This document shows positions 12,312 through 23,672 of a DNA stretch of 64,000 nucleotides, piece after piece. The notes beneath the pieces were generated by a model. That model was not told the DNA's origin. It searched no databases and saw nothing but the letters and a program-made list of their open reading frames with translations. The stretch is taken from the NCBI RefSeq assembly GCF_902362185.1, contig NC_044509.1:6814947-6878946 (forward strand), read 5' to 3'. Position numbers and translations under genes: made by a program. The stretch comes from Chanos chanos (Eukaryota > Chordata > Actinopteri > Gonorynchiformes > Chanidae). How positions within the stretch are numbered: the first letter of the stretch is position 1; each line of letters starts with the position of its first letter.

Positions 12312-12317
12312 TTTATT
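12312..12317 (-). terminator. cenatac: cenatac polyadenylation signal
   Basis: TTTATT on the plus strand (AATAAA on minus) lies 876 bp past the cenatac stop. The interval 12318-13192 would then be its 3'UTR; it is AT-rich and has no convincing coding frame. Confidence 0.55.
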
Positions 12318-13192
12318 AAAGTCGTACGATTATTATCACAAATGTAACAAAAAAAAAACCCCACAATATGTCATTTCAAAGCAGATGCTTTGAAACATCA
12401 CACATTCTATCGTTTCCTTTTTTTTAGTCTGAATAATTAATGGATTCTCAGTATGAGAAAGTAATCATTAATCCACACAAAAAAACCTTCATGCGTGTTA
12501 TATTTTTGTTAGCTTCATGTCTAGACCTTCCATCTAGTTTGATACTCCAGTGAAAGATGAAGAGGATGGACACAAATGAGAGACATCTCAATGTCTCATC
12601 AACTGTAGCACATGTTCAAAAAAACTGAAATGTTCAGTATCTGTTTCGCTAACTATTTGTCAGCAAAATGTCTGAACATATTTTATCAAACATATTTACA
12701 CCATACAGAACTTAGAGATGCCCCTGTACATATAGGCAGTTTTTGTACAAGAGTTTTGTCCAAATTGATTCTAGAGCGCTTCAATTTAACTTCTATCGAT
12801 AACAAAACGTGGTTAAACCTATTTTCATATTCACATTATACATTTCTTGCTTGGTGTTTGTGGCATTTACGCATCGCCTTACGAGTGTGGAATATCTCCG
12901 TTACTTAGTTGTTTTTGTCTCTTTGGTCCCTTCCCTCCGGAGTCTGGTCTTCGCTTTCGTCTGTTTGTTTTGGATTCTTCCTCTCGGAACTGATGCCTAA
13001 TGGAATGAAACAGATGTCAACTGTGCTCTCCCCTCATTAACATACCCCTCTCCCAAAGACAAACCACACACTGCTCATACGTTCTAAAGATGCCTGTTCC
13101 GTAAAGTCGCGGATTCGGCGAGGGATGAATATGTTTGCACTGATAATACACGCTGACAAATGCATGTGATGATATATATGGTGAGTCATTGT

Positions 13193-15891
13193 TCACCTGG
13201 ACTGCCATCGCCTGCCGTTGTTCCACACGCGTCCGAACGACGGTAACCAGTTGGCATCGGTGTGTGAGCTGTGATCAAAATTAGCCCCCACACGGTTTGG
13301 AGGAAGTTTTCTCAGTTTCTCCTGCTCCTCTGTGAAAAGAAGGATGCAATGTGAGTCTCACAGTCTTAAGAAACACATAAAAGATAATTCTGTATATAAT
13401 ACATGGAGATCTTCGATGTATGGTTTGAATCTTGCCAGCAGCGGGAATATTTGTGACTGATAAGGAGAAAGAAACTTTGTTGACGGACAGAACGCGGATC
13501 AAAATGACGTCCTTACTGTGTTTCAGGAAGTCTTGCAGTGAGGGGCCGATTTCTTGCTCTGTTCTTTCCTCCTCAGGATCCTCCTGCAGCCACGGAGGAA
13601 CACCCCCTGTGTGGTCAAAACAAATGGACAACAAAACAGTGGACAAAAATACAACAACCTGTCTGAAAACAAACAAACAAGATGGACGGATGGCTTAAAG
13701 TACGAAGGAATGATACATACCCGTGTGAACATTTCCACTGCCGGAGGAATCCTGCGCGTGAAGAGAAGTAGCGAGACTTAGTTTTGTATGAATATGTATG
13801 AGTATGTTAATGACTGCGTGACATCACAGGCGGTGTGGATACCTGATAGCCAATGAAAGTTAAGCCGAGTCCGGGTTCTGTCCACCGGCTGTGTGTTGGC
13901 TCCTCTGTACTGGGCCCCGGCTGCTCCACCAGTCCACCAGACCTACTGTGAAAGCTTCTTCCCCAGTCACCCGCAAAACTATGAAAAGTCAGTGCAGATG
14001 TTAATCCGCAGCAGAGAGCGAGGGGAGATAATATGTTTGTTAATACATTCGCGGGAGATCTGGGTTTTACCTGCCTTGGCTGTACAGTGGTTAAATGAGA
14101 AAGCTATGACGGAAGATGGGTGTTTTGTCTGGGTCTCCGGTGCACGTACCTGGTTGGCTGCTCTACGCTGTGCTGGCCCTCTGTGGCAGATGACTGAGGC
14201 TCTGGATCAGGCTGAGTTTGATTCAGGAAAAGTCAACAGGAATAGCCGAGATCTTTACCGTACCATTTTGGAGTGAAACGGCACTTTTTGTTTTGTTTTT
14301 TTTTAAAGTTTGAACGAAAAGCTGGCGTGCGGGTCAGAAGCGACGCGTACTGAACCAAATCAACCACTAAAGTCAGTGACTAAACACCGTGAGCAGTGCC
14401 ATAACACAACACAAACATTTCACGACGTAGAAATCACCTGTATTTTACTGCTAGTAAAATCGCATGTACATTATTTACATCGTATGACGTTAAAGGGCGG
14501 TGGAAACATTGTGATGCGGATACTGTTGCTGTAGCCTGGAAAAACAAACCTCTAGAACAGACTTTAAAATTTCCAGTCTGTTTTGCTCCTGTGATCGGAT
14601 TAAAGCAGCATGCTAGGAAGAAAAAAAAAAGAAAGAGAGAGAGAGAAATAAATGAATGAAGTCCCCCCCACCTTGGGTAAGCAAGATTAAAAGAAAGCAG
14701 TTCTAAATCCAAGTGACTGAAACTCGGTGCGTACATTGTATTCTATTTATAAAAAATGATTTTAAAAGTTGAGTGATCCTTACTTGCTTAATAAGCGTAT
14801 CCTCTTTCTCCTCAAATTTTTCAAGCGCTCTGGCCACTTCTGCTTTGAATCTACGGATTTAATCAGAGTGCACATATTACGGTACATTCATTACACATCT
14901 TTTACCGACCTACACGACCATAGTAATCAAGAAAACACAGCCAACCTTTCCGTCTCTTCTTCTGTAATGATGAACTTGTCTCTAAGCTTGGGGTCTGCTT
15001 TATTCTCCCACCAGAACTTGTGCGTGTTTGTCCGATGTTCTCGCCTAATGGGATAAAAGGGGATTTTACGAAACATCGCCAGTAAATTTTGATTTGAAAA
15101 TAACAAGTGTTGCTGTGACTTTTTTTAAAAAATAAACGATTTGTATTGGGTGAGTAGATTGGCTCATTAAAAGCTAGTATCAAAATATAATTGTGCCGAG
15201 ACCACGCATCTTTACTTTCTCCTGCTGAGAACGTTAATAACCATATTTAAAGTGTTCTCAGTGTTCAGTGTTAGTGGTGACAGAATAAGCAGAGACAACA
15301 GAATTTTATCTTACGTGCTCATGTGCTCCAGCAGGCCTCCGTGCAACACAGTGAGATTGCCATTAGTAACGTGTTTGGGCACCTCCAGTCCGCAACAATA
15401 ACACCAGAATTTACTATCGTGCTGAGAGCAATCATACTTGTCCACCTGTGGGTTCTTTATGGTTCGTCGAGCTTCCTTTACCTGTGACGGAGTAGAGAAG
15501 ATCTGAGTAGTTCTAGCTGTTTGGCAATGCGAAATAACGCATCGGGGATATGCTAAAACACCTAAGCTCCACCACTGAGCGACTAACAACGCAAAATGCG
15601 AACTGTAACCAGTGACCGAGCTGGGTTTTATACTTATCTGAGAACTGCTAAACTAGCTGGTCGCTTAACGTGTTTGTAATTTTAATGATACATCGCTCCA
15701 AGTTGGCAAATTAATAGAAGTTAACTAGTTTATCATCATGAAAAAAAAAACCAAGAGCTAGCTCAATTGCTTACCTTCTCCATGAATTTTACAATAACCA
15801 CTTTAAGCTTGCTCTGATGGCTTTTCCCGTAGATGTGGCGTTTGCCTGAGAAGTCTGTCTGTCGACAGACTGCACAGTAAAATGCACCCAT
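13193..15891 (-). CDS. cenatac: CENATAC (coiled-coil domain-containing 84), minor spliceosome factor
   Basis: A complete gene in 10 exons (minus strand, 5' to 3'): 15775-15891, 15315-15481, 14946-15044, 14784-14850, 14550-14612, 14150-14211, 13843-13945, 13721-13751, 13517-13606, 13193-13329. These join in phase to about 311 residues; human is about 332. The N-terminus carries a zinc finger with C6, C9, H19 and H25. The second finger region includes [16 protein letters not shown] and is followed by [19 protein letters not shown]. Later segments ([45 protein letters not shown]) match human CENATAC. The family acts in the nucleus with the U11/U12 minor spliceosome, favouring AT-AN introns. Donors after exons 3 (GTTGGC) and 5 (GTTTGT) are weak. 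The acceptor of exon 7 could shift by 3 nt. No AT-AC intron was seen in the gene itself. Confidence 0.95.
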
Positions 15892-16074
15892 TTAAACAGT
15901 TTTGAGACTTTCTGATGTGTGGTTTGACTAAATTCGTCCCATCCGCAAAAACTGTGAGTGTTTTCAAATCTTGAGTGACGTATATGTGAACTGAGGTACG
16001 GCAAACGATTTATCGCCCCCATGCGGATAGGATGCGTAACTGAAGTTACTTCGAGGTCAAGTGCACAGGCTTCA

Positions 16075-16510
16075 AATATTTTATTTTCAAAACAAAAATA
16101 ACTCTCCATTCCTGGAAAACAATATACAAACGAATATTGCAATACATCTTACAAAGTAAAAAAAAAAAACCCAAAACGAACTTTCAAATATAAGGTTTAA
16201 ATATCAACTGATACAGGAGGACAGAAAAAAAAAAAAAATCTCTTAATTGGACACTTGTTTAAATCCCAAACAGAGGATGCAGGAACATCACAGATCAAAC
16301 AATGTCTGAATCATATCTGTAGAAGAGAAGAAAACAGGAGTGTTAAGACATAAAATGATCCCAGTCTTTAAAAATTAGCATGTGATTTGATGCTTGAAGT
16401 GAGCCATACATAGAGTACATGAGAAGTTTACTCAGGAGAAACTCAAGAGAGAAGGTTTTGGCTTTGCTTCATCAGATACAGCTGTAAGAGCATCACTCAG
16501 GAGTAGACCG
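16075..16510 (-). other. foxr1 3' untranslated region (inferred)
   Basis: The sequence after the foxr1 stop has no coding frame. A minus-strand AATAAA (TTTATT near 16078) could end the transcript less than 200 bp before the cenatac start codon, leaving a very short intergenic gap. Confidence 0.45.
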
Positions 16511-18299
16511 TCAGCATGTGAAATTCATAGTGGTATTATCAAAAACACTGCGGGCCAAGACAGTAAATGGGAAAGGGAATACCCTCCCTCTCTTCTCACG
16601 GAGGAGAAGGAATTGGGAGGAGCCTTTTAAGGAGGACTGCTCCTCACCTGGATAGGTCATGCTTCTCTTTAGCATTCTGAGCGAGTCTCCGGTGAGGGTG
16701 TGAATTTCGTTCCTTAGCCGTCGTCTCCCGTCCAGCGTCAGGTGCCATAAACAGGACTTCCTCCTCCCCTCGCTGGACACCTGCTGCGGGGTCTTTTTGA
16801 AGCTGTTGCTGAAGCACAGATTGTGCCGGATGGTGTTTTTCCAGCCGTCCGGAGCGGTCAGGAAGAAAGGGAAGTGCTCTCTAGGAAGTTTTTAAAACCA
16901 AACAAAACGGAAACATACAATGACAAACCATGCCGATGGTTGATATGTTCGGGAAGACACAAAATGACTACACCTCAAATCAAATAGGCCTACTGATCTG
17001 CACATCAGGCCTAAAAAGAGCTCATCATAAATATGGCACCAGGGAATGGGAAACCAGAGCAAGGACGAAATCTTTTTTTGGTCCGCTTGCCTGGTGAAGT
17101 TGTAGATCTGCTGGACGTTGAGGCTTCCACTGCGACTGCTGCTGAGCGCCATGGCGATGAGGATGCAATAATTGACGGGCGGTCGGGGCCACGCCCCGCT
17201 CTTCAGGTTGTTGCTGTCTTGTAGAACCCTCTGCAAGCGCTTACTCTGCAGCAGGCTGAGTTTACGCACAGCGTCCTTGGAAATCCTCGCCTTCCTAGCC
17301 GTTTTCACCTTCCGGCAAACGGGAATGTCTACCGAGGATGCGTCATCTTCATCTGTGACCTGAAATGGGGTGGTTGTACTCCATAGCAATGTGAGCCCCC
17401 CAAAACAAGTGACAAAATCAGCCTACCCCTGACTGACTAGATTTACTGACTAGCTTTCAATGTCTGTCCATTTCATACTAAAAGGATGCAAAATTCCAAA
17501 GATGTTTGCTGTACTACTCAGGTTTAAGAGTTCACCAAACCAACATAAGGTCCAAAATCAGTCTCAAGGACACCTGAAACAGACTCAGGGGGTGGAACTG
17601 AATAGGGGGAAATGGGTGAGTGCTTTTAATGTGATCATTTAAAGATAAATCACCGGTGCACTGGGAGGGATGCAATCAAGAATCTCACCAGGTACTCGCT
17701 TGAGAAAGAAGAATTACGTGTGGACTCATCCAGACAAGTTGTCTCGGGGGGAGAAAGCGAATGCAAGCTTTCTAAACAGGGAGGTGTGGCAAGGCTGCTA
17801 ACAGGCGCTTCTGCCGTCAACGGTGCAGGGCTTGATACCTTGGTTGCTCTGTGAGGGTACTTAATCGAGCACACCAAGGTAGGATTCACCATCAACCATA
17901 GGTTAGGTTGTATTTCAGACTCTGCAAGTTTAAACACTTTGTTTTATCGATTTAACCTTTGTGAAAGGTTCGCAAGGAAAGTTTTTTTGTAATGGATAGA
18001 CAGACGTTTAAAATTAAACGCTATCAGACCTTTTGAATCCTGGGTGTACTGGCATAAATTGTCTGTTCCCAATAAAGTTCTTCGTGAGATTCTTGCGTAG
18101 TGCCACTGTGCCAAGTATTGGTCATTTCGCTTCTCGTCTAAGTAAGGTTTTCGGAGTTTTTAAGAGAGATTTTGAAGAACAAACAATATTTGTTGATAGT
18201 ACGTAAATAAAAATGGTGAGTAGATTTTTTTTTTCTGTCTCACGTCTTACCTTGATAGAACTGGTCAGTTGTCGTGGTTAATTTGATTTCTTCACTCAT
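16511..18299 (-). CDS. foxr1: Forkhead box protein R1
   Basis: Four exons on the minus strand, 5' to 3': 18251-18299, 17689-17921, 17091-17359, 16511-16880, joining in phase to 306 residues (human FOXR1 is about 292). The DNA-binding forkhead domain covers roughly residues 153-245. It begins RPPVNYCILIAMALSS, continues LNVQQIYNFTREHFPFF, then APDGWKNTIRHNLCFSNSF, and the wing carries SCLWHLTLDGRRRLRNE. The intron splitting the forkhead has a GC donor (17090-17089, AG|GCAAGC) and a normal AG acceptor; this is the only join that keeps frame and domain. Upstream, PNLWLMVNPTLVCSI resembles the conserved N-terminal motif of FOXR proteins. The family are nuclear transcription regulators, maternally expressed in fish. 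Neighbours cenatac and upk2 also flank FOXR1 in human. Confidence 0.94.
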
Positions 18300-19087
18300 G
18301 TCCCAGTCATTTAAACCTGTGGTGAAATGTAGATCTAAGAATCTACTCCCCGCTGGGAGCTGGAGAAACATTTCATTACCCTTGTTTCAGTTTCTTGAGA
18401 ATGATTAAACGTTTTAACGAATTAAAACGGAGAACCCAGCCTAAGGGACACGTAGAATTATAAAAGCCATTAATAAGTCCTTACGTCAGCAACAGGTGTA
18501 CATAATTAGTGTCTCCGTCATTTTGTTAGAGAAGTAGGCTATTCAGAATGTCACACTTCGGCAGCGGACCAGTATTTTAATATAGAAGGTTACTGTGATG
18601 TATATGTATCACACATTGTTTTATTTATTTTTAGGTTTTACTTTTACGCTTGAAAACGTTTATTGATCTGAGCCAATACTGGGTTGGGTCATCATCACAT
18701 TCAGTGTGAAACTATAGTGACACATTACTTCCACAAAAGCGACGACACACTTTCACTGGAATTTTTCCATGTTTAATCACAAGCGACTGGTCACATTTTA
18801 AATAAAATACGTTTTGAGGAATGTAAGGAATTTTAAGGAATGTAATGAACTAATTCTAAGATTTTACCGTTAAAAAATTCCACCTTAAAAAAACTCTCTT
18901 CATATACAACATGAAATGCTAATTAATGCAGCAGCAATTATCAGAAGAACTAGTATTTGAATCTTTGACTTTGCTTTGGATCGAAATGTAAAGACTGTAA
19001 GTGGTTCTTCACAAGAAATGGAAATAGCAGAGCAACAACCCATTATCGAAATGTCGACTTTATGAAATGACGTCAGATCGCGACGAT
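18300..19087. other. Gap between foxr1 start and upk2 stop
   Basis: No coding frame is recognised. It should hold the foxr1 5'UTR/promoter near 18300-18450 and the upk2 3'UTR, with minus-strand AATAAA candidates (TTTATT) near 18622 and 18659. Confidence 0.5.
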
Positions 19088-20554
19088 TCAGTCGTCGCCA
19101 GGAGCCAGAATAACGCTCGCGATAAGGCCAGCCAGCAAAATAAACATGGCCACGGATAGGATGACGGTGATTACAACCATGGCACCGCTGCGAGCCGGGA
19201 GTCCTGTGTCTATGCCGTTGTAATCCAGCGCTGCAAAGTAGTCAAGAAATACATAACTCATATTAACTGAGTTGACTGACATATTCTTGTATGATATATG
19301 ATACCAATACCAATGCCTTCACCAGATTTTGAAGAGAACATTTGTGGAGTATTCTTCTTGATACCTGTTAATGTGGTTGTGTTGATGATGTCGCTGCTCA
19401 CGTTTCCCAGAATATACTGGAAGCTACAATGAGTGAGAAAAAGAAAAGCATCTCAGTTTACAACACACACACTCACACAAAACACAGTTTGGTACTATTT
19501 ATTGTTATATTAGATTGTGTGATGAGTATATTTATGTCACTAGCAGTTTCACTATGTATCTTTACTTTTAAACATAAACGTTTTTACTTACTCTCTCACA
19601 AACCTGATGCCTACCTGTATTCTGTCCCACTCATCAGATTTTTCACTTGGTACACATTTACACCACCAGTGGTGATGAGGCCTTTAGTCGCAGAGTCTGA
19701 CTTCTGACAGGCAGGGACAGTGAAGCTTACTGGAAAACACATTATCATGATTCATGTCACGTTGAATGGTCATACTTAATGCATTGCAATCTCTGAGGAC
19801 ACTGAATGTTTTTTATCATAATCTTATGTTATACACACAGTTGGGTTCATTGTTTATTGTGTTCTCAGTTCACTTGAATATTTCATTAAAATGGCAGTCA
19901 ATAATGATGTATTACACATTTGTGAAATTTCATGTCATCATCATAATACCATGTAAGTACGGTCAGTTCTCTCTCCATTGTTCTCTCTCTTTCTCTTACG
20001 AACACACACACACACACACACATGCACACAACTGTTTATCATCAAAATCTAGAGTGATTGTAATACCCACGGTTTTGACTGCTCTTTGCACTGCTGTACT
20101 GCAGAGTGACAATTTTGTCGCCATACTCCACACATGATGGAAGGCTTAAGAGCACAGAGTCAGAGAAGGTTGGCGTAACCACACCATTGGCTAGGCTCAC
20201 TGCCAGACCTGGAAAAAAAAATATTAACCCTAACCAACCATCTCAAATCACTCTTAGACAAAGTCAACCAGCTGTGTATGATCTAATTTTTCAGACATGT
20301 TATTTGTACATTAAAAAAAAAAAAAAAAGAAGAAAAAAAAAGCATTAATCACAAATTCAATACATGAAGCTCATATCAGCTATACAGTATTCACTCTGCA
20401 GAGGGTGTGTCAGTAAATATCTCACCTGTATTTTGAAGTTTCCAGGTAAACATCAAAAAGGCTAACATATACCTTTCTCTGCTTATCGAAACCTTTACTT
20501 ACCCTCGATGGTGAAGGGGAAAGACATCACGAGAAGCACGAATGTAGCCTTCAT
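19088..20554 (-). CDS. upk2: Uroplakin-2
   Basis: Five exons on the minus strand, 5' to 3': 20503-20554, 20067-20208, 19615-19725, 19365-19423, 19088-19230, joining in phase to about 168 residues (human UPK2 has 184). A signal peptide opens the protein (MKATFVLLVMSFPF). The extracellular part contains FTVPACQKSDSATKGL and VNVYQVKNLMSGTEYSFQYI. A single transmembrane segment near the C-terminus (MVVITVILSVAMFILLAGLI) is close to the human MVVITVLLSVAMFLL. The family forms urothelial plaque heterodimers with UPK1A. At exon 3 two AGs occur 4 nt apart; only the downstream one (exon starting 19725) keeps the frame. Its place next to foxr1 matches human gene order. Confidence 0.93.
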
Positions 20555-21752
20555 ATTTCGTCCCAACTGTTAACCTCAGTGGACTGCGCGATTCTCGGGA
20601 ACAAGGCACAGGAGATATAAGATTACAGCACAGTCAGGGCGAGAGTATCTGGAATGAGCTAGAAGATCAGCGAATCAGCAAGGAGAGACTCTGGATCCAA
20701 TGGAGTGGAGAAACTGGTTCGACCAGGTTTGACATAAACAGCTCACAGCACACCCATAGGAAGGGCATTGTGTATCTCAGTCGTGCAGTCAAAAATCTAG
20801 CAAAACATCTATCATACCACCATGCTGCTTAATATCACTTTAAAAAAAATTTTTTTTTTCTTCATATTGTTCTTTATGATTTTCATGTTTTGATGTTTAA
20901 AATTGTCAAAATATTTGCATTGTATGACTTTTGTATTTCGGGGGGGGGGGGGGGCTGGTACTTTAAATGAGAGCCCATGCTTAAACCTGTCTTTAACATA
21001 AAGGACTTTTTCATTCTCACAAAGGACTGCACTGAACAGAAAACTGAAGCTGACTAAACATGATTCTAATTAAGCTAAATGGAAGAAACCACTTCAAAAG
21101 TGTGCAATTTTAAAGTGCCTTTAAAAAATTCAAATCATGTGATAATTTTGAAATGTAGACTGAAAACAAGCACTTTGGTTTGTCTGTGTTTGTGTGCTGT
21201 GTGCAGCCACCGCCCTCCAGTGGTGATAATGGAATGGACCCATTGGATGGCTTTTCTCACATGATTTTCTCTTGGAGTGTTCTCAAAGTTCTCAAAGTTC
21301 TCAGTTTTCAGTTTTCAGCACACTTTGCTGACGCATCTCCTCTGTGCTGCAGAGCTGACGTAGCGGCCCTCAAGTGTATCTGCTAATTTTCCTAAATCAA
21401 AAAAACAACACTCTGTGTTACACCAACCGGGTTTTGGTTTCAGTTTTTAGCTGAATGAGACATTATTCAAGGTTCTGAATTAAACAAGGGAAAATAAAAT
21501 GAGCACAAATTTCCGCATGATGAACATTTCAAAGAAAAGAGGTATTCTGTCCACTTTACCAAAACATTGTTTTCTTCAGATTCTGAGTTCGATTGAAGGA
21601 CATTAAAATGTAACAATTAAATATGTCGGATCTGATGTGGCTGTGTTGCAGTGGCTAAATTGGGTTTTATCAACAAGACTCTTGGACAAACCTTAAGTGC
21701 TAAAAGTCTTTAATGGGTTACAGAATGGTACACTTCTTTTTGCCCTACATTA
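20555..21752. other. Gap upstream of upk2
   Basis: This holds the presumed upk2 5'UTR and promoter, a G14 run at 20941-20954 and otherwise unremarkable AT-rich DNA. A short frame around 21180-21390 has no recognisable protein. Confidence 0.5.
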
Positions 21753-22522
21753 AGGGTGTTTTCACATGTAGTCCTTTTTAAACGAACCAAACTCAGTCCT
21801 CCTAAAGTGGACCAACAGGAAAGGGACTCAGTTCTTTTTGTGTTCACACGGTGAGTTCATTTGAAAGAGGACTCAGTTCTCTTTCTGGTCCACTTCAGCT
21901 CTGATGGGGCCTCAGTCCTCTCTCTGTTCACACTAAAGTTCTTGCTATCATTACCAGCGTGTAGAAGCCCTGAGACGCCGGGAATTTACATTTAATAGAT
22001 TCCGTGTTCTATTGCTAACGTGTTATTTCTCTTTGTTTTCTCGAGTTCTCGACTTACCAATGTCATTGTCACGAAATAACAAAACTTTGTTTTCTCGATA
22101 TGACGACATAATTAATTCCAGATCTTGAGAAAACAACTGTTAATTATGAAAAATAATTAGCTAGTGAAAAATAACACATTATCACCAGAAAACAGAATCA
22201 AAATTAAAATGTAAACTGATGGCATCCTAGGGCTTCGATACCGGAGGCCTATTCTAGAAAGCAGGTTTAGTGAAAACTAAAAGCTTTTGGCTTCATTCTT
22301 CTTGCAAAACAAAGCCATAGGGCTCTTCTGTTAGGAGGTTTACTACTTGCTCTGAGTTAACTAACTCAGACTTTTCACTAAACCCTCCCAAGGTGGTCTC
22401 AGTTTGGTTCATTTCAGAGGGGTCTGAGTTTATTTAGGGCATTCACATATATGCAAAAAATGCTGACTAATAACTCCAAATTTGTTTTGAGGGCTGAAAG
22501 GAACCAAGTGTGAAAACACCCT
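21753..22522. mobile_element. MITE-like non-autonomous DNA element with terminal inverted repeats
   Basis: Matching 14-bp ends AGGGTGTTTTCACA (21753-21766) and its reverse complement (22509-22522) bound a 770-bp segment with no transposase. Inside are repeated ACTCAGTTCT/CAGTCCTCT-like subterminal motifs. The flanks (TTA on the left, AAA on the right) do not give a clean target duplication, so the superfamily is not assigned. A foldback element is inserted in its right half. Confidence 0.75.
22250..22386. mobile_element. Foldback MITE, copy 1, nested in the larger element
   Basis: The segment starts TCTAGAAAGCAGGTTTAGTG and ends in CTTTTCACTAAACC, with a centre containing GGCTTCATTC and AAACAAAGCC. 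It is the same family as 48434-48657 and 54748-54929, but shorter, with part of the left arm missing. Confidence 0.8.
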
Positions 22523-23039
22523 AAAATCTACAGACCCATTCTCGGCACTGACAAACAAAATCAACAAAAAGAAACAGACAACAAAGAACAATATGTAAAT
22601 ATAAGTGAAATAAGTGGACAAACGAATTTTGTTTGACTATATTTGCGTCTAAAATACAAAGAGAATGAAAAATGTATGAGACCACTTGATGTTGAAAAAC
22701 AGTTTAAAAGCTTAAATAACTTTAAAAGCCATTTTCCACTGAAAGATGAACAATTTGAAACGTACTGAAATTATGTACAGGCAAAAAAAAAAAAAAAGTA
22801 CAGAACTTGTCCCTGTGAGATTAATCAAGCATTTAAGATGATAAAAGACAGAGTTCACAAATTAAGTACGGTTTTAAATACTATATAATGTTATTTCTGG
22901 GAAAATTAAATATGTATTACTTCATACTGAAACGACCCCACAGGAAAGGTCTGGACATGACTGAGGAAGTGCATGTCCTCTTCCCTACCATGATGTAAAC
23001 ATTTCTGAGATAAGCAAAAACATCAGTGCAGTACACCAC

Positions 23040-23040
<1 letters not shown>

Positions 23041-23071
<31 letters not shown>
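23041..23071. repeat. (CT)n microsatellite
   Basis: An uninterrupted 30-bp CT run about 600 bp beyond the pou2f3 stop, possibly inside its 3'UTR. Confidence 0.9.
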
Positions 23072-23075
<4 letters not shown>

Positions 23076-23293
23076 CTTCATAGATTTCTCTACGCTGAAA
23101 ATATTACTATAGCTACGAAGTATAGAGACATATTGAGTGTTCAAGAAATGTTTGCTTTTGTCGTCAATTTTTTCCATTCATTGTTTAAAATTTGGTTTTC
23201 AAATGGAGATCTAATGTATGTGCTCCGTATGCAATGCGTTATGATGCGCTTAAGTTATTCATTGAAATGTCTATCCTTGTTAAGTACAAAAAC

Positions 23294-23295
<2 letters not shown>

Positions 23296-23334
<39 letters not shown>

Positions 23335-23402
23335 AGAGAGAGAGAGAGAGAGGGAGAGAGAGAGAGAGAGAGGGAGGGAGGGAGGGAGAGAGGGAGATAG
23401 AG
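23296..23402. repeat. (GA)n/(GGGA)n microsatellite
   Basis: A GA array with GGGA and GGGAGGGA interruptions. Frames through it encode Arg/Glu or Ser/Leu repeats only. Confidence 0.93.
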
Positions 23403-23672
23403 CAATGAAAAACGGGGTTTTCCCATATCACTGTGGGAAACTGGAAAGCTTTGCACATTAACATGAAATGTCTTAAATGTCTTTTTTTGTCAGCAATGCT
23501 GTTCACGCGCACTGCTCTACCTCAGTGCAAGAAAACAAATGTCTCCAACGAGGCTACGTTTTCCCATGAAATCTTTGGAGTGGCAAAAAATTATATCCAA
23601 AACCATAACAAACAAACAAATAAACAAAAACAACTTCTTGTTCATGTCACAAACTGATCATGACGGGGGGTC

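Larger units (their letters stand above)
22523..23672 (-). other. Presumed pou2f3 3' untranslated region
   Basis: The sequence beyond the pou2f3 stop is AT-rich with two simple repeats and no recognised coding frame. The transcript end was not located with confidence. Confidence 0.4.

Noticed and set aside
13752-13842. Possible U12-type intron in cenatac (donor GTATCC)
   Set aside because: The next donor bases are ACAC instead of TTT, and no TTCCTTAAC-like branch site is seen near the acceptor, so a U2-type intron is more likely.
23133-23461. Arg/Glu-rich frames over a GA repeat
   Set aside because: Simple-repeat translation; not a gene.
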